From positions 28,248,832-28,312,831 of the forward strand of contig OX637332.1 of the NCBI GenBank assembly GCA_951799405.1: DNA of 64,000 nt. Reading direction: 5' to 3'. Position 1 is the stretch's first letter. Each line of letters opens with the position of its first letter. Made by a program: the position numbers and the translations under genes. The notes beneath the pieces are model-generated. The model was not told the DNA's origin and did not search any database. It saw nothing but the letters and a program-made list of their open reading frames with translations. Positions 42,890 through 53,469 of the stretch are shown here, piece after piece. This stretch comes from Agapetus fuscipes. Lineage: Eukaryota; Arthropoda; Insecta; Trichoptera; Glossosomatidae.

Positions 42890-43580
42890 ACAATTTCCTA
42901 CTTGTTTTGTAGTATTCCTGCTTTTATGTTACTACTTGAACTGTTATTAAAATATCAATTTATATATTTTTACAGAAACGACAAAAATGCAAAAGACATA
43001 ACTCACGAGAGGACTCGAAGCACGTCATTTAAAGCGATATAGTAGAAGTTTTTTTTTTAGTTTGTCACGGTCGCGCGTTTGTTAATCTGTTGTTTGATAG
43101 ATAAGCAGGATGATGTATTGTTTTGCAAGTAAGAATCTGAATGATTTACTGGAATACGAAGTAAAATAACGATAGTAAGAAAACATAAGAGTAATGACTT
43201 TTTAAATCTTTTAACCTGAGCTTTTAACAACTGTTATCAGCAATGAAAACACATGGCGTTGCTGTTTAAAATAAATTTAAACAAAAATGTGTTTGATAAA
43301 AAAATATACCTTTAGTTGTAGACTATAGTTCAGAGTTGTATATTTCCAAACCTACGAGTATTTATGTTTTGAAAAAATATTTAATAACTTTTTTGGGATG
43401 AATTATGTTGTATCCTCAGTTATTTTACCTACCGACGCGACGTTTCGATTCCACAATGGGATTTTTTTTCGAGGCTTGTTATAGAAGAAATAATATTAAA
43501 TTAATAGGAAATTTTGCGTATTTGTGTTTTGTTGTCAACATCATTGAAGTTATTTGGAAGGTTAGATTACATTTACACCC
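42890..43580. other. no gene recognised
   Basis: AT-rich sequence. It holds the half hammerhead-like motif at 43432-43470 and nothing else identifiable. Confidence 0.3.
43432..43470 (-). ncRNA. half hammerhead-like motif (5' core replaced by A-run)
   Basis: Minus strand: stem AUCCCA/UGGAAU, GAAACGUC, GCGUCGG. As at 10119, an A-run (T-run on + at 43462-43469) stands where CUGANGA should be. Confidence 0.35.
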
Positions 43581-43583
43581 TTA

Positions 43584-44002
43584 GGCCCAGTTTATTGAAG
43601 TGTAGTAATATTTTAGTTAACTATTACTTGAACTTTTATTCAAAATACTCAAGTTCGAGTTAACTAAAGCCGAAAATTACCGGAGTATGAAGCCCCGCCC
43701 CCGAATCTTGGAAATAATTAAAATGCCATTCAAAAGCTTTAAAACAAACAACTATTCATAAAAATCATATGCCTAACCTTCATTAAGCTAGAAAATGACA
43801 CAAAAAATGTTCAGTTTGCATCAATTTTGATGTATCCTTACATTAAAAAAGAACAGCAGCTGTGAGTGAAGTGGCGCCATCTTGAAAATCACAAGTTAAA
43901 GTTACTAAATATTTACTGGCAAAATTCAGTGAGTGAAATACTATGATGATTTAAGTAAAAATGCATTTTAGTTCATTTTACTTTACTTCAAAATACCGGG
44001 CC
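43584..44002. mobile_element. PIF/Harbinger-like MITE, 419 bp
   Basis: GGCCCAGTTTATTGAAGTGT and (inverted) GGCCCGGTATTTTGAAGTAA, flanked by TTA (43581-43583, 44003-44005). Noncoding. Confidence 0.75.
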
Positions 44003-44172
44003 TTAATGTGTACACAAATATTTTGGTATCTCTTAGCGAGAAGGTATGGAAGTTAAAAAAAAAAAAATGTTCCATACATGCACCTGCAGTCTGCAGAATA
44101 TTTTCTTACACTTGCCTCTTTTTTTGTACACACCCATACGTAAAGATATGAACTTTTAATTCATCTCTTTGA

Positions 44173-44405
44173 CCGGTCCGTAGTCCAGCGGTCAGCGGTT
44201 AGCGCTATGTACTCGATTAAAGGTTTTCCCATTTTCTGTCCTTACCTCTCGTTGATGTCTCTTCAAAAAGCTTTCAGTTCTACTCGGTAATTTTTACGGA
44301 CGCCTTTCGTGATTCGTTTTTTTTTTCTTTTCAAGGATCGTAAGTAAAATTAAAGGAATCGTTAACACACAAACAGCGCTTACCAAATAAGCTGTCCTTA
44401 TATTA
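44173..44405 (+). mobile_element. SINE family G, rearranged
   Basis: Head CCGGTCCGTAGTCCAGCGG and tail AACAGCGCTTACCAAATAAG with (ATT)n are present, but the centre is different sequence. Confidence 0.6.
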
Positions 44406-44459
44406 TTATTTTTATTATCTCTGCAACTCAGAATACAGAGAAAAGTCGGCATGTTGTTT

Positions 44460-44860
44460 GTTTTTTTTTGGAAAGCATGATTAAGCGTGGAGCATCAGCT
44501 AACGGAAGCGTGTGTGGTACAAGGTGAAGTATTCCCATGATGGCGGCTGCTCCCAATCGTTCACATGCGCACGCATTATCAGGCGTGGAAAGTGGGCCGA
44601 TACTCATTGTGCCAGAGCGCCAGGAAAAATCTTTGAGGTCGTGCTTGTTATTCAACATTCAGCGTGTGATGAGACGAGGTGTTTGGTTAAAATATTGTGC
44701 GAGCTGCGACTTAAACGGGATAGGATTGTGACGGAATAAACTTGTCACAAAAATGTGACCGAGGTGAGATACCTTGTCACAAAAATCTAGCGTTCTACGA
44801 CAGAGACACGATAATATGTCCCAGAATAGGGTAATTGCATTGGTGAGGAAAACGGTTTAA
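44460..44860. other. unassigned GC-richer segment
   Basis: Three overlapping ORFs of 64-76 codons on both strands; none shows a domain. TTGTCACAAAAAT occurs twice (44742, 44774). Confidence 0.3.
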
Positions 44861-44869
44861 AATACTAAG

Positions 44870-45155
44870 GTCCGTAGTCCAGTGGCAACACTTCGGACTC
44901 GTAAATAAAAGGTTGTGGATTCGGATCCCGGCGGAGCACAAAAATACACCATTTATATTTCGAATGTGCTCTTCGCCGAGTTGAAAAATTCATAAACCTT
45001 TACCAAAGACCGGTCACTGAAAGGCTCATCCAACCTTACAACAACTGGGTCTTGCTTGAGAATTGGTGCTTTTTACAGCGACGACGAAGCTCGCAGAGGG
45101 CTCTTGAGGTGTGATACACACAAAAACAGCGCTCACCAAATAAATCATTCTAAAA
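44870..45155 (+). mobile_element. SINE family G, full length
   Basis: CCGTAGTCCAGTGGCAACAC head, B box GGATTCGGATCCC, complete body and CAAATAAATCATTCTAAA end with an A-run. One of the best-preserved copies of the family here. Confidence 0.85.
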
Positions 45156-45232
45156 AAAAAAGAATCAGAGATGAGATAATTAGTCTCAAAAATCGATAAT
45201 GCTACAATAAGGATGACATTACGCTGCCTCAG

Positions 45233-45478
45233 TTCTTGTTTATCGTATACGCCATTGAGAAAATTTTACATGAGCAATGTTTGCATGTGTATTGGACCAA
45301 TGTGTCTTATGAAAACAAGAAATTTATTTTTAAAATATTTAAAATAACTCTCACATTATCGAGTTTTACGGTTTTTCTTAGCTCAGATTGTGTAGAATTT
45401 GATTCTTAAGACAACTGCAGGAAAAAGTCATATTTGACAAGATTGGCGTATACAATAAACAAGAACTGGGGGAGCGAT
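45233..45478. mobile_element. MITE family 2, uninterrupted reference copy
   Basis: CAGTTCTTGTTTATCGTATA and (reverse complement) CAGTTCTTGTTTATTGTATA; TIRs of about 25 bp, 246 bp in all, no coding capacity. Confidence 0.8.
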
Positions 45479-45484
45479 TAGTTG

Positions 45485-46085
45485 ATACAAAAATTGACAG
45501 TGATGATACCGATACACAGACAATAATAAATCACAAAAATCAAGTGGCCACACAACCACTGTGGAAACTTCGTTCATTGGAAAATTTCTGTGTACAGCTT
45601 TTTTACAATGTTGTTGTTATTTCTTGAAGGGCGTTCGGCAGTCTTGTTTCCAGAGACTGTCGCGGCGTGTCGATCTCCGGTTTCCAAATAGTTCCCGTGG
45701 TCTCACGGAGGATGTCCGAGAGTGCGGAAGAGTTTGGAAGAGTTTGGAGGCGAGATTACTCTTCGAAAGTCAGTGCGGGCTCTGACATAAATGACATAAC
45801 TCGTCATAAATTCTGAAAATACTCACTTCCAATTGTACTGAGTAAAAAATCGTACCAACGTAAGGTGTACGAGGAATTATAATAGTTGATTTTATGTTTC
45901 CTGGTTGCCTTTTCTCGTAAAAGTAAAATTGCTTTCTTTTGATGATTAAGAGCTAAGAATTTGTATACTTTCATAACCTTAGCTCATACTTTTTTGCACT
46001 TTTTCACAATTTTTAAAACTTTTTAAATCACTTTTTTTTGACCCACAAACTTCATATTTTCTCTTCATTATTTGCTCATGTCTTT
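45485..46085. other. no gene recognised
   Basis: The 74-codon ORF at 45561-45785 has a Cys-rich hydrophobic start but no recognisable family; probably chance. Confidence 0.3.
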
Positions 46086-46087
46086 TA

Positions 46088-46305
46088 ATCTAATCTAATC
46101 TAAGCTGCAAAGATATGTATCATTTGAGATTCATATTAAATGCATTCCCACAAGCAAACATGCATAATTTCGCGCTTACACATGCCGCATGTGGACCTAC
46201 AATATAAAAAACCCAATCTCAAATGAACATAAGCCCTGCAACTCTTGCCGACCTTCCCTGAAGCAGGGGTGACATTGGCAAATTGAACCATTTTTTACAG
46301 TATGA
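46088..46305 (-). mobile_element. LINE 3' unit, left arm of inverted pair
   Basis: (TCTAA)2 on +; ends at TACTGTAAAAAATGG on the minus strand. Confidence 0.8.
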
Positions 46306-46330
46306 TTTTTCAAAAATATTGATAGGACTA

Positions 46331-46550
46331 CACCCATACTGTAAAAAATGGTTCACTTTGCCAATGTCACCCCTGTTTCAGGAAAAGTTGGCAAGAGTTG
46401 CAGGGCTTATGTTCATTTGAGATTGGGTTTTTATATTGTAGGTCCACATGCGGCATGTGTTAGCGCGAAATTATACATATCTGCTTATGGGAATGCGATC
46501 AATATGAATCTTAAATGATATATATCTTTGCAGCTTAGATTTAGACTACA
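46331..46550 (+). mobile_element. LINE 3' unit, right arm of inverted pair
   Basis: Starts at CCCATACTGTAAAAAATGG, the same internal position as its neighbour, and ends in TTAGATTTAGAC. The two tails point outwards. Confidence 0.8.
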
Positions 46551-46892
46551 AATGAAACGTATTTAAACGTTAATTTATCAGTAGACCACGTTATGCCTCT
46601 ACTCAATGAAACCATAATTGTTGTACGTTTGAAAAGTAGTGGGCAGGTACACAAGTATGAATAATAAATACAATTCTTGTTATTACTAACAAAGATTACA
46701 TACATATTTCCACAGACAACAAATGTTTTCACAAGAGAAAATAGTAGCTTCTATTGTGGTTGGCTTTCCATCTATACATAATAAGCGGGTGGGTAGATGA
46801 TTCTATGTAAATTGAAAAGAAAAAATCTTCACAGAACACTGCATTGAAATTTTTCATAATGTGCTTTGTACGTTGCATCATACTAATTAATT

Positions 46893-46950
46893 AATCTGTA
46901 GCTTAGTGGTTAGAGCATCTGATTAGAATCTTCCTTCTAATTTGTCACCT
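46893..46950 (+). other. tRNA-like head, no B box
   Basis: CTGTAGCTTAGTGGTTAGAG resembles an A box and D-arm. No matching T-arm or acceptor stem follows, so it is a SINE head or tRNA relic. Confidence 0.3.
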
Positions 46951-47059
46951 GGAAAAGGTACGCTGTATCCCTTTTCACTCCATCCTCCCAACTAAATTTG
47001 GGTCTTCCCACTTATCTCCTTCCACCCAGGGGTCCAGTCATATTTTTTTAAGCACGTAT

Positions 47060-47367
47060 TATGGTCCGTAGTCCAGTGGTAACACTTTAGACTCGTACAT
47101 AGATGGAAGGTTGTGGGTTCGAATCTCGGCGGAGCACAAAAAAATACCATTCCATTTTGAAATATGCTCTTCGCAGGATTAAAAAATTCATAAACCTTTA
47201 CCATAAACCGGTCACTAAAGGTCCGTCTAGCCTTACAGCAACGGGATCTTGCTTTAGAATTGGAGCTTTCTGTAGCGACGATCAAGCTCGCAGTGGGCTC
47301 TTGACGTGAGATTCAAACAAAAACAGCGCACACCAAATAAATCATCGTAAGATTATTTATTACTATT
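47060..47367 (+). mobile_element. SINE family G, full length
   Basis: CCGTAGTCCAGTGGTAACAC, B box GGGTTCGAATCTC, CAAATAAATCATCGTAAGA and a short AT tail. Confidence 0.85.
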
Positions 47368-47789
47368 ATGATGAATAGGGCCCTTGAGGTGTGACACACA
47401 CAAAAAGACGCTCTTTTGACGTGTATAAAATAGTTAAATAAATTAGCCTCCTGTAGATACCCACATGCGTCCAGCATTCACTGAATATACCTACACAGCC
47501 CATCGCAGCCTTAGAAGTCCCATGAGAAGTAAATCTATAAAAGCAAATTTCTACTTTGAGATGATTGCAATAAACCTGACACCTCCGCACAGAGCTGTAG
47601 AAATATTGAATTATGAACGTAGGTACTTTCAAGTCATGTTTTAGATCCTCAGTAGCTTTATATCCTCTTTGCTTTTCAGAGCCATGTGAATCAATGGAAC
47701 AATGGTAAATGTTTGAGTCGTATTCACCAATCCCACTACCACTTCCCTAAGACCTAAATAGCGTATAGAATGGAAATTATTTTTGCACC

Positions 47790-48204
47790 TTGAAAGAAGT
47801 ATGTAAGAACAGAAAGAAATGGCGGTTGATCTGTAATGTTGGCGGCTAGGGTTTATTAAATTGGAATTTGTTTTCTGTTTTAGTTTTGATGTCCATACAT
47901 ATTATTATTTATTGATTTAAAAATGTAATGTATGTTCCTTGACTCATAGGTTGGTATGCGGATGACCACCAATGTTGTAAAAATGGTTCACTTTGCCAAT
48001 GTCACCCCTGTTTCAGGGAAGGACGGCAAGAGTTGCAGGGTGTATGTCCATTTGAGGTTTGTTATTTTGTTATGTTGTAGGTTCACATGAGGCATGTGCA
48101 AGCGCGAACTTGTACGTGTCTGGTTGTGAGAATGCATGTAATGTGAATCTTCAGTGTAACATATCCTTGCAACTTAGATTAGATTAGATTAGATTAGATT
48201 AGGT
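47790..48204 (+). mobile_element. LINE copy: last RT codons, UTR and 3' unit
   Basis: KEVCKNRKKWRLICN codons, a stop after VGG, the 7752-type UTR, then a unit with (TTAGA)5 tail. Confidence 0.85.
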
Positions 48205-48318
48205 TCACATGCGGCATGTGCAAGCGTGAACTTGTACATGGTCTTCTTGTGAAAATGCATGTAATGTGAATCTCTAATGTAACATATCTTTGTAACTTAG
48301 ATTAGATTAGATTATATA
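48205..48318 (+). mobile_element. LINE 3' unit, 3' half in tandem
   Basis: Begins GTTCACATGCGGCATGTG directly after the previous tail and ends in its own (TTAGA)2-3 tail. Confidence 0.8.
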
Positions 48319-48331
48319 GCGCATAAATTAA

Positions 48332-48571
48332 GGGCCTGTTGCACCAACCTCCAATCAATATTTAATTGAAACATCAAATTTGATTGCTTAGTTCTGGTAA
48401 GGACCTCGGTTATTTTTTTTTCGAAAGTTGGTAAAAATGTGATGGAATTTGAACAGGAAATATGATTCACATCAGCTGACTTACGTAAATGCAATCAATT
48501 GTTTGATTTGAATGGGAGAAATCACACTTAATTTTGATTTTCGTCTGATTGGAGTTTGGTGCAACAGGCCC
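48332..48571. mobile_element. PIF/Harbinger-like MITE, 240 bp
   Basis: GGGCCTGTTGCACCAACCTC and (inverted) GGGCCTGTTGCACCAAACTC; TIRs 26 bp with one mismatch, flanked by TAA (48329-48331, 48572-48574). Confidence 0.85.
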
Positions 48572-49202
48572 TAAATGTCTATCTAAATGCTAGCAATGCC
48601 TTAGGGAAATGGTGAATCCGGGAATTTCTAGAGACGGCAAATAAATTTCAATGATTTGTTCCTTAGAAAAGGCTGTGAGTCAATTTTAACACGTATTCCT
48701 AACCGCATGTAAGCAAAGTACCTAGTCACTCATATCTTCTGTGAGCTCGATAAATAATAGTTTACTGTAAAAACACACCCAGAACTTTCACATCCGCAAC
48801 AAAGAGCGCTGCGAACTATCAACAAGTGTGTAAATACACCTTTTTTTAAGCATCTTCATATTTTTGTGGCTTTGTTTCCGACAAGACTAAAAATAATGTC
48901 AAGTTTTCACTGAGCGCGACTCGGAATGCTCTCGTTCATCGCAGACAATGACAATGCCTTCATATCAAAGCAAAAACGGTTACTCTCACATACTTGCTGC
49001 CTATTCATAAAAAAAAGTTCTTCTTTTTCTGGATTTAGATCTTTCCATTTGTGATTCACAAAAATATACTTCATATCTGCTCATGGATTATTTCAATCAT
49101 TTAAGAAATCTTTCAGTTGGACTTTAACTTATTGGCATCTCTTAAGCTACACTATCTTTCATAACTCATTCTAGAGAAATGATCTCTTCAAAATCGCCTA
49201 CT

Positions 49203-49436
49203 GGGCTGGAAGTCTCATCACCACGGTAATTCTTATCTATCGAATATCGATAATATGTGTATGAAGACTAATCAGTTGTTCACTTGCGACCGTCTTGGAT
49301 TGACAGGTCTTCATACAAATGCATCATTAGTTTGTCAAAGCGTGGGCTCAACGGATGATTAGTCTTCATACAAATATTACCGATATTTGGTAGGTAAGAA
49401 TTACCGTGGTGATGAGACTTCCAGCCTGGATCTACT
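49203..49436. mobile_element. MITE family 4, about 75-bp inverted arms
   Basis: GGGCTGGAAGTCTCATCACC returns inverted at the right end. Pairing continues through the ATATCGATAATAT and GTATGAAGACTAATCA segments, leaving an 80-bp centre. Confidence 0.8.
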
Positions 49437-49726
49437 CCATCTCACTATGCCTTCTATTTTATAGAATTTCAATAGGTATGTAATCATTAAGGTAACGATC
49501 TAGAGTCTAGAACTTAATTTTTTATTTGATTGTTATTATTGAACCTGCACGAATAAACACGTGTTTGCTTGTTGGCGTGTATTAAACATGAATACATAAA
49601 AATTAATGTCTTAACAATTATCGTAGCAATTTATTTAAATTATATCTTAGCAATTTTCTTTGCATGTTCATCAAACATGGATTTTTTTAAGTCTTCATTT
49701 GTTTAAAACTTTTTTGAAAGCATAAA

Positions 49727-50170
49727 GGTAAGTAACTGTAACTGTAACTGTAACTCTGTCGCCATTCCGCTAGGGGTGGCCAGAGCCTCTGCAGAGTTGC
49801 CTCCATTTTTTTCCTATCCTGACATACCTCTTTCAATTCCTTCATATCCATCACCTTTTTCATGCATTTTCTTCTTTTACGCTCACTTTGTATATCCCAT
49901 TCTTTCACAATCTCCACAATCTGATCACTCCATACTTTTCTCGGTCGTTCCTTCCCTCTTTTTCCTTTCACACTTTCTTTGTATACCTACATACTTTGTC
50001 AGTCTATCATCATTAATTCTTTCCACATGCCCAAACCATCTCATCACATTCTTTTGTACTTTAACTTTCACATCCTCTTTCAAATTACATTCTTTTTTTA
50101 CCCATTCATTCCTAACTCTATCCCTCAAAGTTTTTACTGTCATACTTCTCAAATGCTTCTCAAGTACATA
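49727..50170 (-). pseudogene. LINE reverse-transcriptase C-terminal region, (AGTTAC)n tail
   Basis: Minus strand: MRSMTVKTLRDRVRNEWVKK, RWFGHVERINDDRLTK, a frameshift, then GKERPRKVWSDQIVEIVKEW, MKKVMDMKELKEVCQDRKK and RLWPPLAEWRQ. The 3' end is a tandem AGTTAC repeat (49732-49756 on +). It is the same protein family as 22483-22990 with another simple-repeat tail. Truncated and frameshifted. Confidence 0.8.
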
Positions 50171-50174
50171 TGCT

Positions 50175-50595
50175 CTTTACTCGTTAGTTACAATATCGAC
50201 CGAGTTTGCAAATTAAAACAAAAGCTAATTGGAAAATAAGGTTTATGAAGCACCAAGAAATTGTTTTTTTATGTTTAAAATAATCTAGTTTTCCTATCAA
50301 AATAAAAAATTTCATGGGCAGGCCATTGCAACAAGGCTCCATTAAAGTCTCAACGAGAAATGTGACGAAGAGAGCGAATGCCAAATTAAATACAGTGTGG
50401 CGCCAAACTCTATAACAAAATTGTGCTATAGTCTCTTTCGTTACAAATCATCTTCCCAAAATAATCACATTTTATTATCTACTGACTAGTAATCATGACT
50501 TCATCATATTATGGAAATCATCATCATTCAAATAAGTTTATAGAACTATTAATAGTTTAAAGCGGTAGTTGTTAAGAATGCAATTATGTTTTAAA
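50175..50595. other. no feature recognised
   Basis: AT-rich spacer with no domain-bearing ORF or recognised repeat. Confidence 0.3.
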
Positions 50596-50597
50596 AA

Positions 50598-51278
50598 CGC
50601 AACTTAGCTGCACATGTAGAAAAAACTGCGTAGCTAGCTGGGCTAGCTGATAGGAGCCGGTACTCATTTCTTGTGAATGTACAACGATTAAACCTAATTC
50701 ATGTATTTTATTTCGAGTTTTTTAAATAACACCGAAACGGGAAATCATTTCTGACACCCTCGGTGGGATTCGAACCCGAGCTGTCGGCATGGAATGGTGA
50801 TGATGAGTTGATGATTTCTTTATAGCGCCGTTTCGTGATGTAGTCACTCCAAGGACGCTGGTGCAAACGATACCAGAAATTTGATTGTCTTCAGTGCATT
50901 CCGGAACTTTCCATGGTCTTCTAGCTCTCTCACATGATGTGGCAGGTGGTTCCAGGCCAGAGAACCAGTAACTGCAAATGCACGCTCTCCAAACATTGCG
51001 TTAACTCTACTTATAGATTCTTCAATCCTTGATTTGGCTCCAGTTTTAGCCGAGCGCAGTGTTAGGCTTTTTTTTCCGAGGGTGACTGGTTTGAATTAAT
51101 CAGCGAGATATTTGGGTGTTTTTCCGAATAAAGCTTTGTGGACTATCGTGCACACTTTGAACTCGATGCGATGCCAGTGAAGCTTCTGAAGAAGAGGAGT
51201 AATGTGTGTAAATTTCGACTGACCAGCAATCATGCAGGAATGCAAGCACTCTACCAACTGATCTATCGACCGGACATA
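50598..51278 (-). mobile_element. SINE family A split by a LINE fragment
   Basis: The 3' part with B box (GGGATTCGAACCCGAGCTGT on +) is at 50598-50796 and the head (CAAGCACTCTACCAACTGAT on +) at 51243-51278. GGAATG at 50791-50796 and 51237-51242 is the target duplication of the insert. Confidence 0.85.
50797..51236 (-). pseudogene. 5'-truncated LINE (HITPLLQKLHW type RT C-terminus)
   Basis: Minus strand: FTHITPLLQKLHWHRIEFKV, IVHKALFGKTPKYLAD, then SAKTGAKSRIEESIS, MFGERAFAVTGSLAWNHLP and KFRNALKTIKFLV. The blocks 'ILQ.LHWLPV..RI.FKI...VYKAL.G..P.YL' and 'GERAFS...LWN.LP' are the C-terminal signature of CR1/L2/Rex-like LINEs. One frameshift near 51075. The 3' end is a GAT/ATC-type tail and the insert is bordered by GGAATG. 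Confidence 0.85.
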
Positions 51279-51279
51279 G

Positions 51280-51715
51280 TTCGTAACTGGAATAAGATGG
51301 AGAAGGCGGTATTTTCCCTTCCTCATAACATGACTAAAGTATATCAGCTTCTCTGTTTGATGGTTTGTTTACTAAAAAAAATATTGTTCTCGGTGATGCG
51401 CCACCCTGCACCCGAGAGATGTAATTGTGGAAACAATGTAGAAATGACAATGGCTGCTGCCTTGGGATGCGCGTGGGACGATTTCTTTTCCGAACAATGC
51501 TCAGCGCGCCCTGTTGATAGATAACTCGGCAATTATTCCGCAATTTCTATCCACAATCACGGAAAAGACGAAAGCAAATGATACATTCGGATGGATTCCA
51601 CCGCGTACCTACTTTTTTTGTGAGCTCTGCCTTTATTACCTATATGCGATTGCAGACTATACCAATGATGATTTTCTTTTCTTTGATTCTGCAGAATTTC
51701 CACTAGGGCTCTATA
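51280..51715. other. no gene recognised
   Basis: The ORFs at 51138-51524 and 51514-51750 cross the SINE or contain no known domain. Confidence 0.3.
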
Positions 51716-51716
51716 A

Positions 51717-51898
51717 TCTAAGTTGCAAAGATATATGGCGAAAATTGTAGGGCTTATGTTTATTTGAGGCTTGGATTGTATTCTGTGAGTACACGTGCAG
51801 CTTTTTTAAGCGCGAACTTACACGTGTCTGTTTGTGGGCATGTATTCAATATGAATTTTTAATGTTGATATATCCTTGCAACTTAGATTATAGATTAT
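51717..51898 (+). mobile_element. LINE 3' unit, partial, TTATAGA tail
   Basis: ATAATCTAAGTTGCAAAGAT at 51713-51732 is an inverted 3' end joined to a direct copy missing its first 100 bp. Confidence 0.65.
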
Positions 51899-52075
51899 AT
51901 CTGGCATGTCTACGTGCGAACTTGTAGTGTCTCTTTTGTAGACATACACTAAAAACATAATTTAAATTTTAGCATATCGTTGCAACTTTTTAGTTTTTAC
52001 CTGAAACACATATTGGCAAAAGTGAACCAATTTACCAGTTAGAAAGGTCAGCTTCATACCAGCTTATAAGTGTTG
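51899..52075. mobile_element. two old LINE-unit fragments in opposite orientation
   Basis: + fragment at 51899-51990 (GCGAACTTGTAGTGTCT) and minus fragment at 52005-52070 (CAAAAGTGAACCAATTTACCA). Confidence 0.5.
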
Positions 52076-52511
52076 ACATTTTTTTCTAAATAATTGTGCT
52101 CGCTCTCTTCAGTACCTACATTTGTAATGCATATGAGTTGTATAATATTTTGAAATTTCTTGATAGTACAAATATCTCCGCACTTACAGACTGCTGATAA
52201 TTTCAAAAACAAAAATGACTAAAACATCTGTAAGTGCTTTTCTGGCTTCATTACCGAAAACACTTTCATACTAATTGGCTGGTCACTTGTATTTGGAGCA
52301 CTTAAAAATGCATTTGTAGGAATATCAACTAAAAGCAACATTTTAGAACAAGCAGAGCGGGAATTTTTATCATCTTTGAAGTATATTCTTCACTAAAAAG
52401 TCATTGTACAAAATCATTTACAGTCATAAAACTTGTCATTAAAAGTCAGTGGGTACCTATTTAGATTTCACTCTCACTTTTATCTATCCCTTAGTTTTAC
52501 TGATAGGTGTT

Positions 52512-52690
52512 TGTTGACTAATAGGTTGGTATGAGACTGACCTCCATGCTGGAAAAACTTAGTTAATTTTTACTGATGCCCCTCCGGTTTAAGGGAAAGG
52601 CGGCAGGAGTTTCAAGGGTTATGTTTATGAGAGGTTTAGTTAATTTTGTAAATACACATGCTGCATGCGTAAGAGTGAACTTAAACAATA
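52512..52690 (+). mobile_element. LINE 3' unit, old
   Basis: GTTGACTAATAGGTTGGTATG start; tail absent. Confidence 0.6.
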
Positions 52691-52694
52691 ATCC

Positions 52695-53465
52695 CACAAG
52701 GAGTGAGGTTTGCTATTAGCTTCAGTAACATCGAACCATTTACTTTTAGAGTCATGGGCACGCCTCTGTTCTTGTTTTGACGTTCCGTTGCTTTTACTTC
52801 ACTGAAAGTCCTTCCGCCACTTGAGAAAATATTTAGCTTTGTATGAGCGGTCATGTGTTGTGCAGTTACATTAACACGTATGTTTTTCTACAATTATCTG
52901 TATTGGACTATTTGGACAATTCAATTCTTACAGACTTAACCAGTATAAGGTCGGTTTTCTCATACTAAGTTGGTTTAACTCTGGTTTTGGGTTCAACCAA
53001 TCTAATGAATAAGGCCGATATAGTGCAAGAACGTTGTATACCAACTCAGTATACGAGTACTTAGTTACCTTTTTCTGTTAAAACTTTCTTATTAATTTGA
53101 ATTATACTGGTAAAAGGTTCAATGCCTCGCTGCATGAAAACTAAGAATTTCAGTTTCATAGCTGCGGGAATGCCTAATCGCTTTGTCACGACAATAATTT
53201 TCTTTCCATTCAGAAACGTGCAATTTCGTGGTTTTATTAATTACTTATTATGTGTCCTTTCTCATTTCCAATGCGTTGGGTGAGGTCTCACCTCCGTACC
53301 TAAAAACATTTATTTGATCTTTAGATAATACTATTGAATTGGGATACAAAAATATTCATTCGTTTCTATATATTACGTAGCTTTTATAATCTCAAAAATT
53401 CTATCAGTAAGTACTCTTAAAGCTATGCTCAAATCATAAATAAATCCGATTCGTATGAATAAAAA
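52695..53465. other. no feature recognised
   Basis: AT-rich sequence without recognised repeat or exon. Confidence 0.3.
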
Positions 53466-53469
53466 AATT

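Noticed and set aside
44870..44945. tRNA gene in family G head
   Set aside because: The same head recurs in about a dozen copies with one body and an (ATT)n tail; it is a SINE.
49776..50216. 146-codon + strand ORF rich in Ser, Phe and Pro
   Set aside because: Antisense of the LINE reverse-transcriptase fragment, whose Lys/Glu-rich codons read as Phe/Ser/Leu on the other strand.
51138..51524. 128-codon + strand ORF
   Set aside because: It crosses the joint between the LINE fragment and the split SINE; the minus strand shows the real RT sequence.
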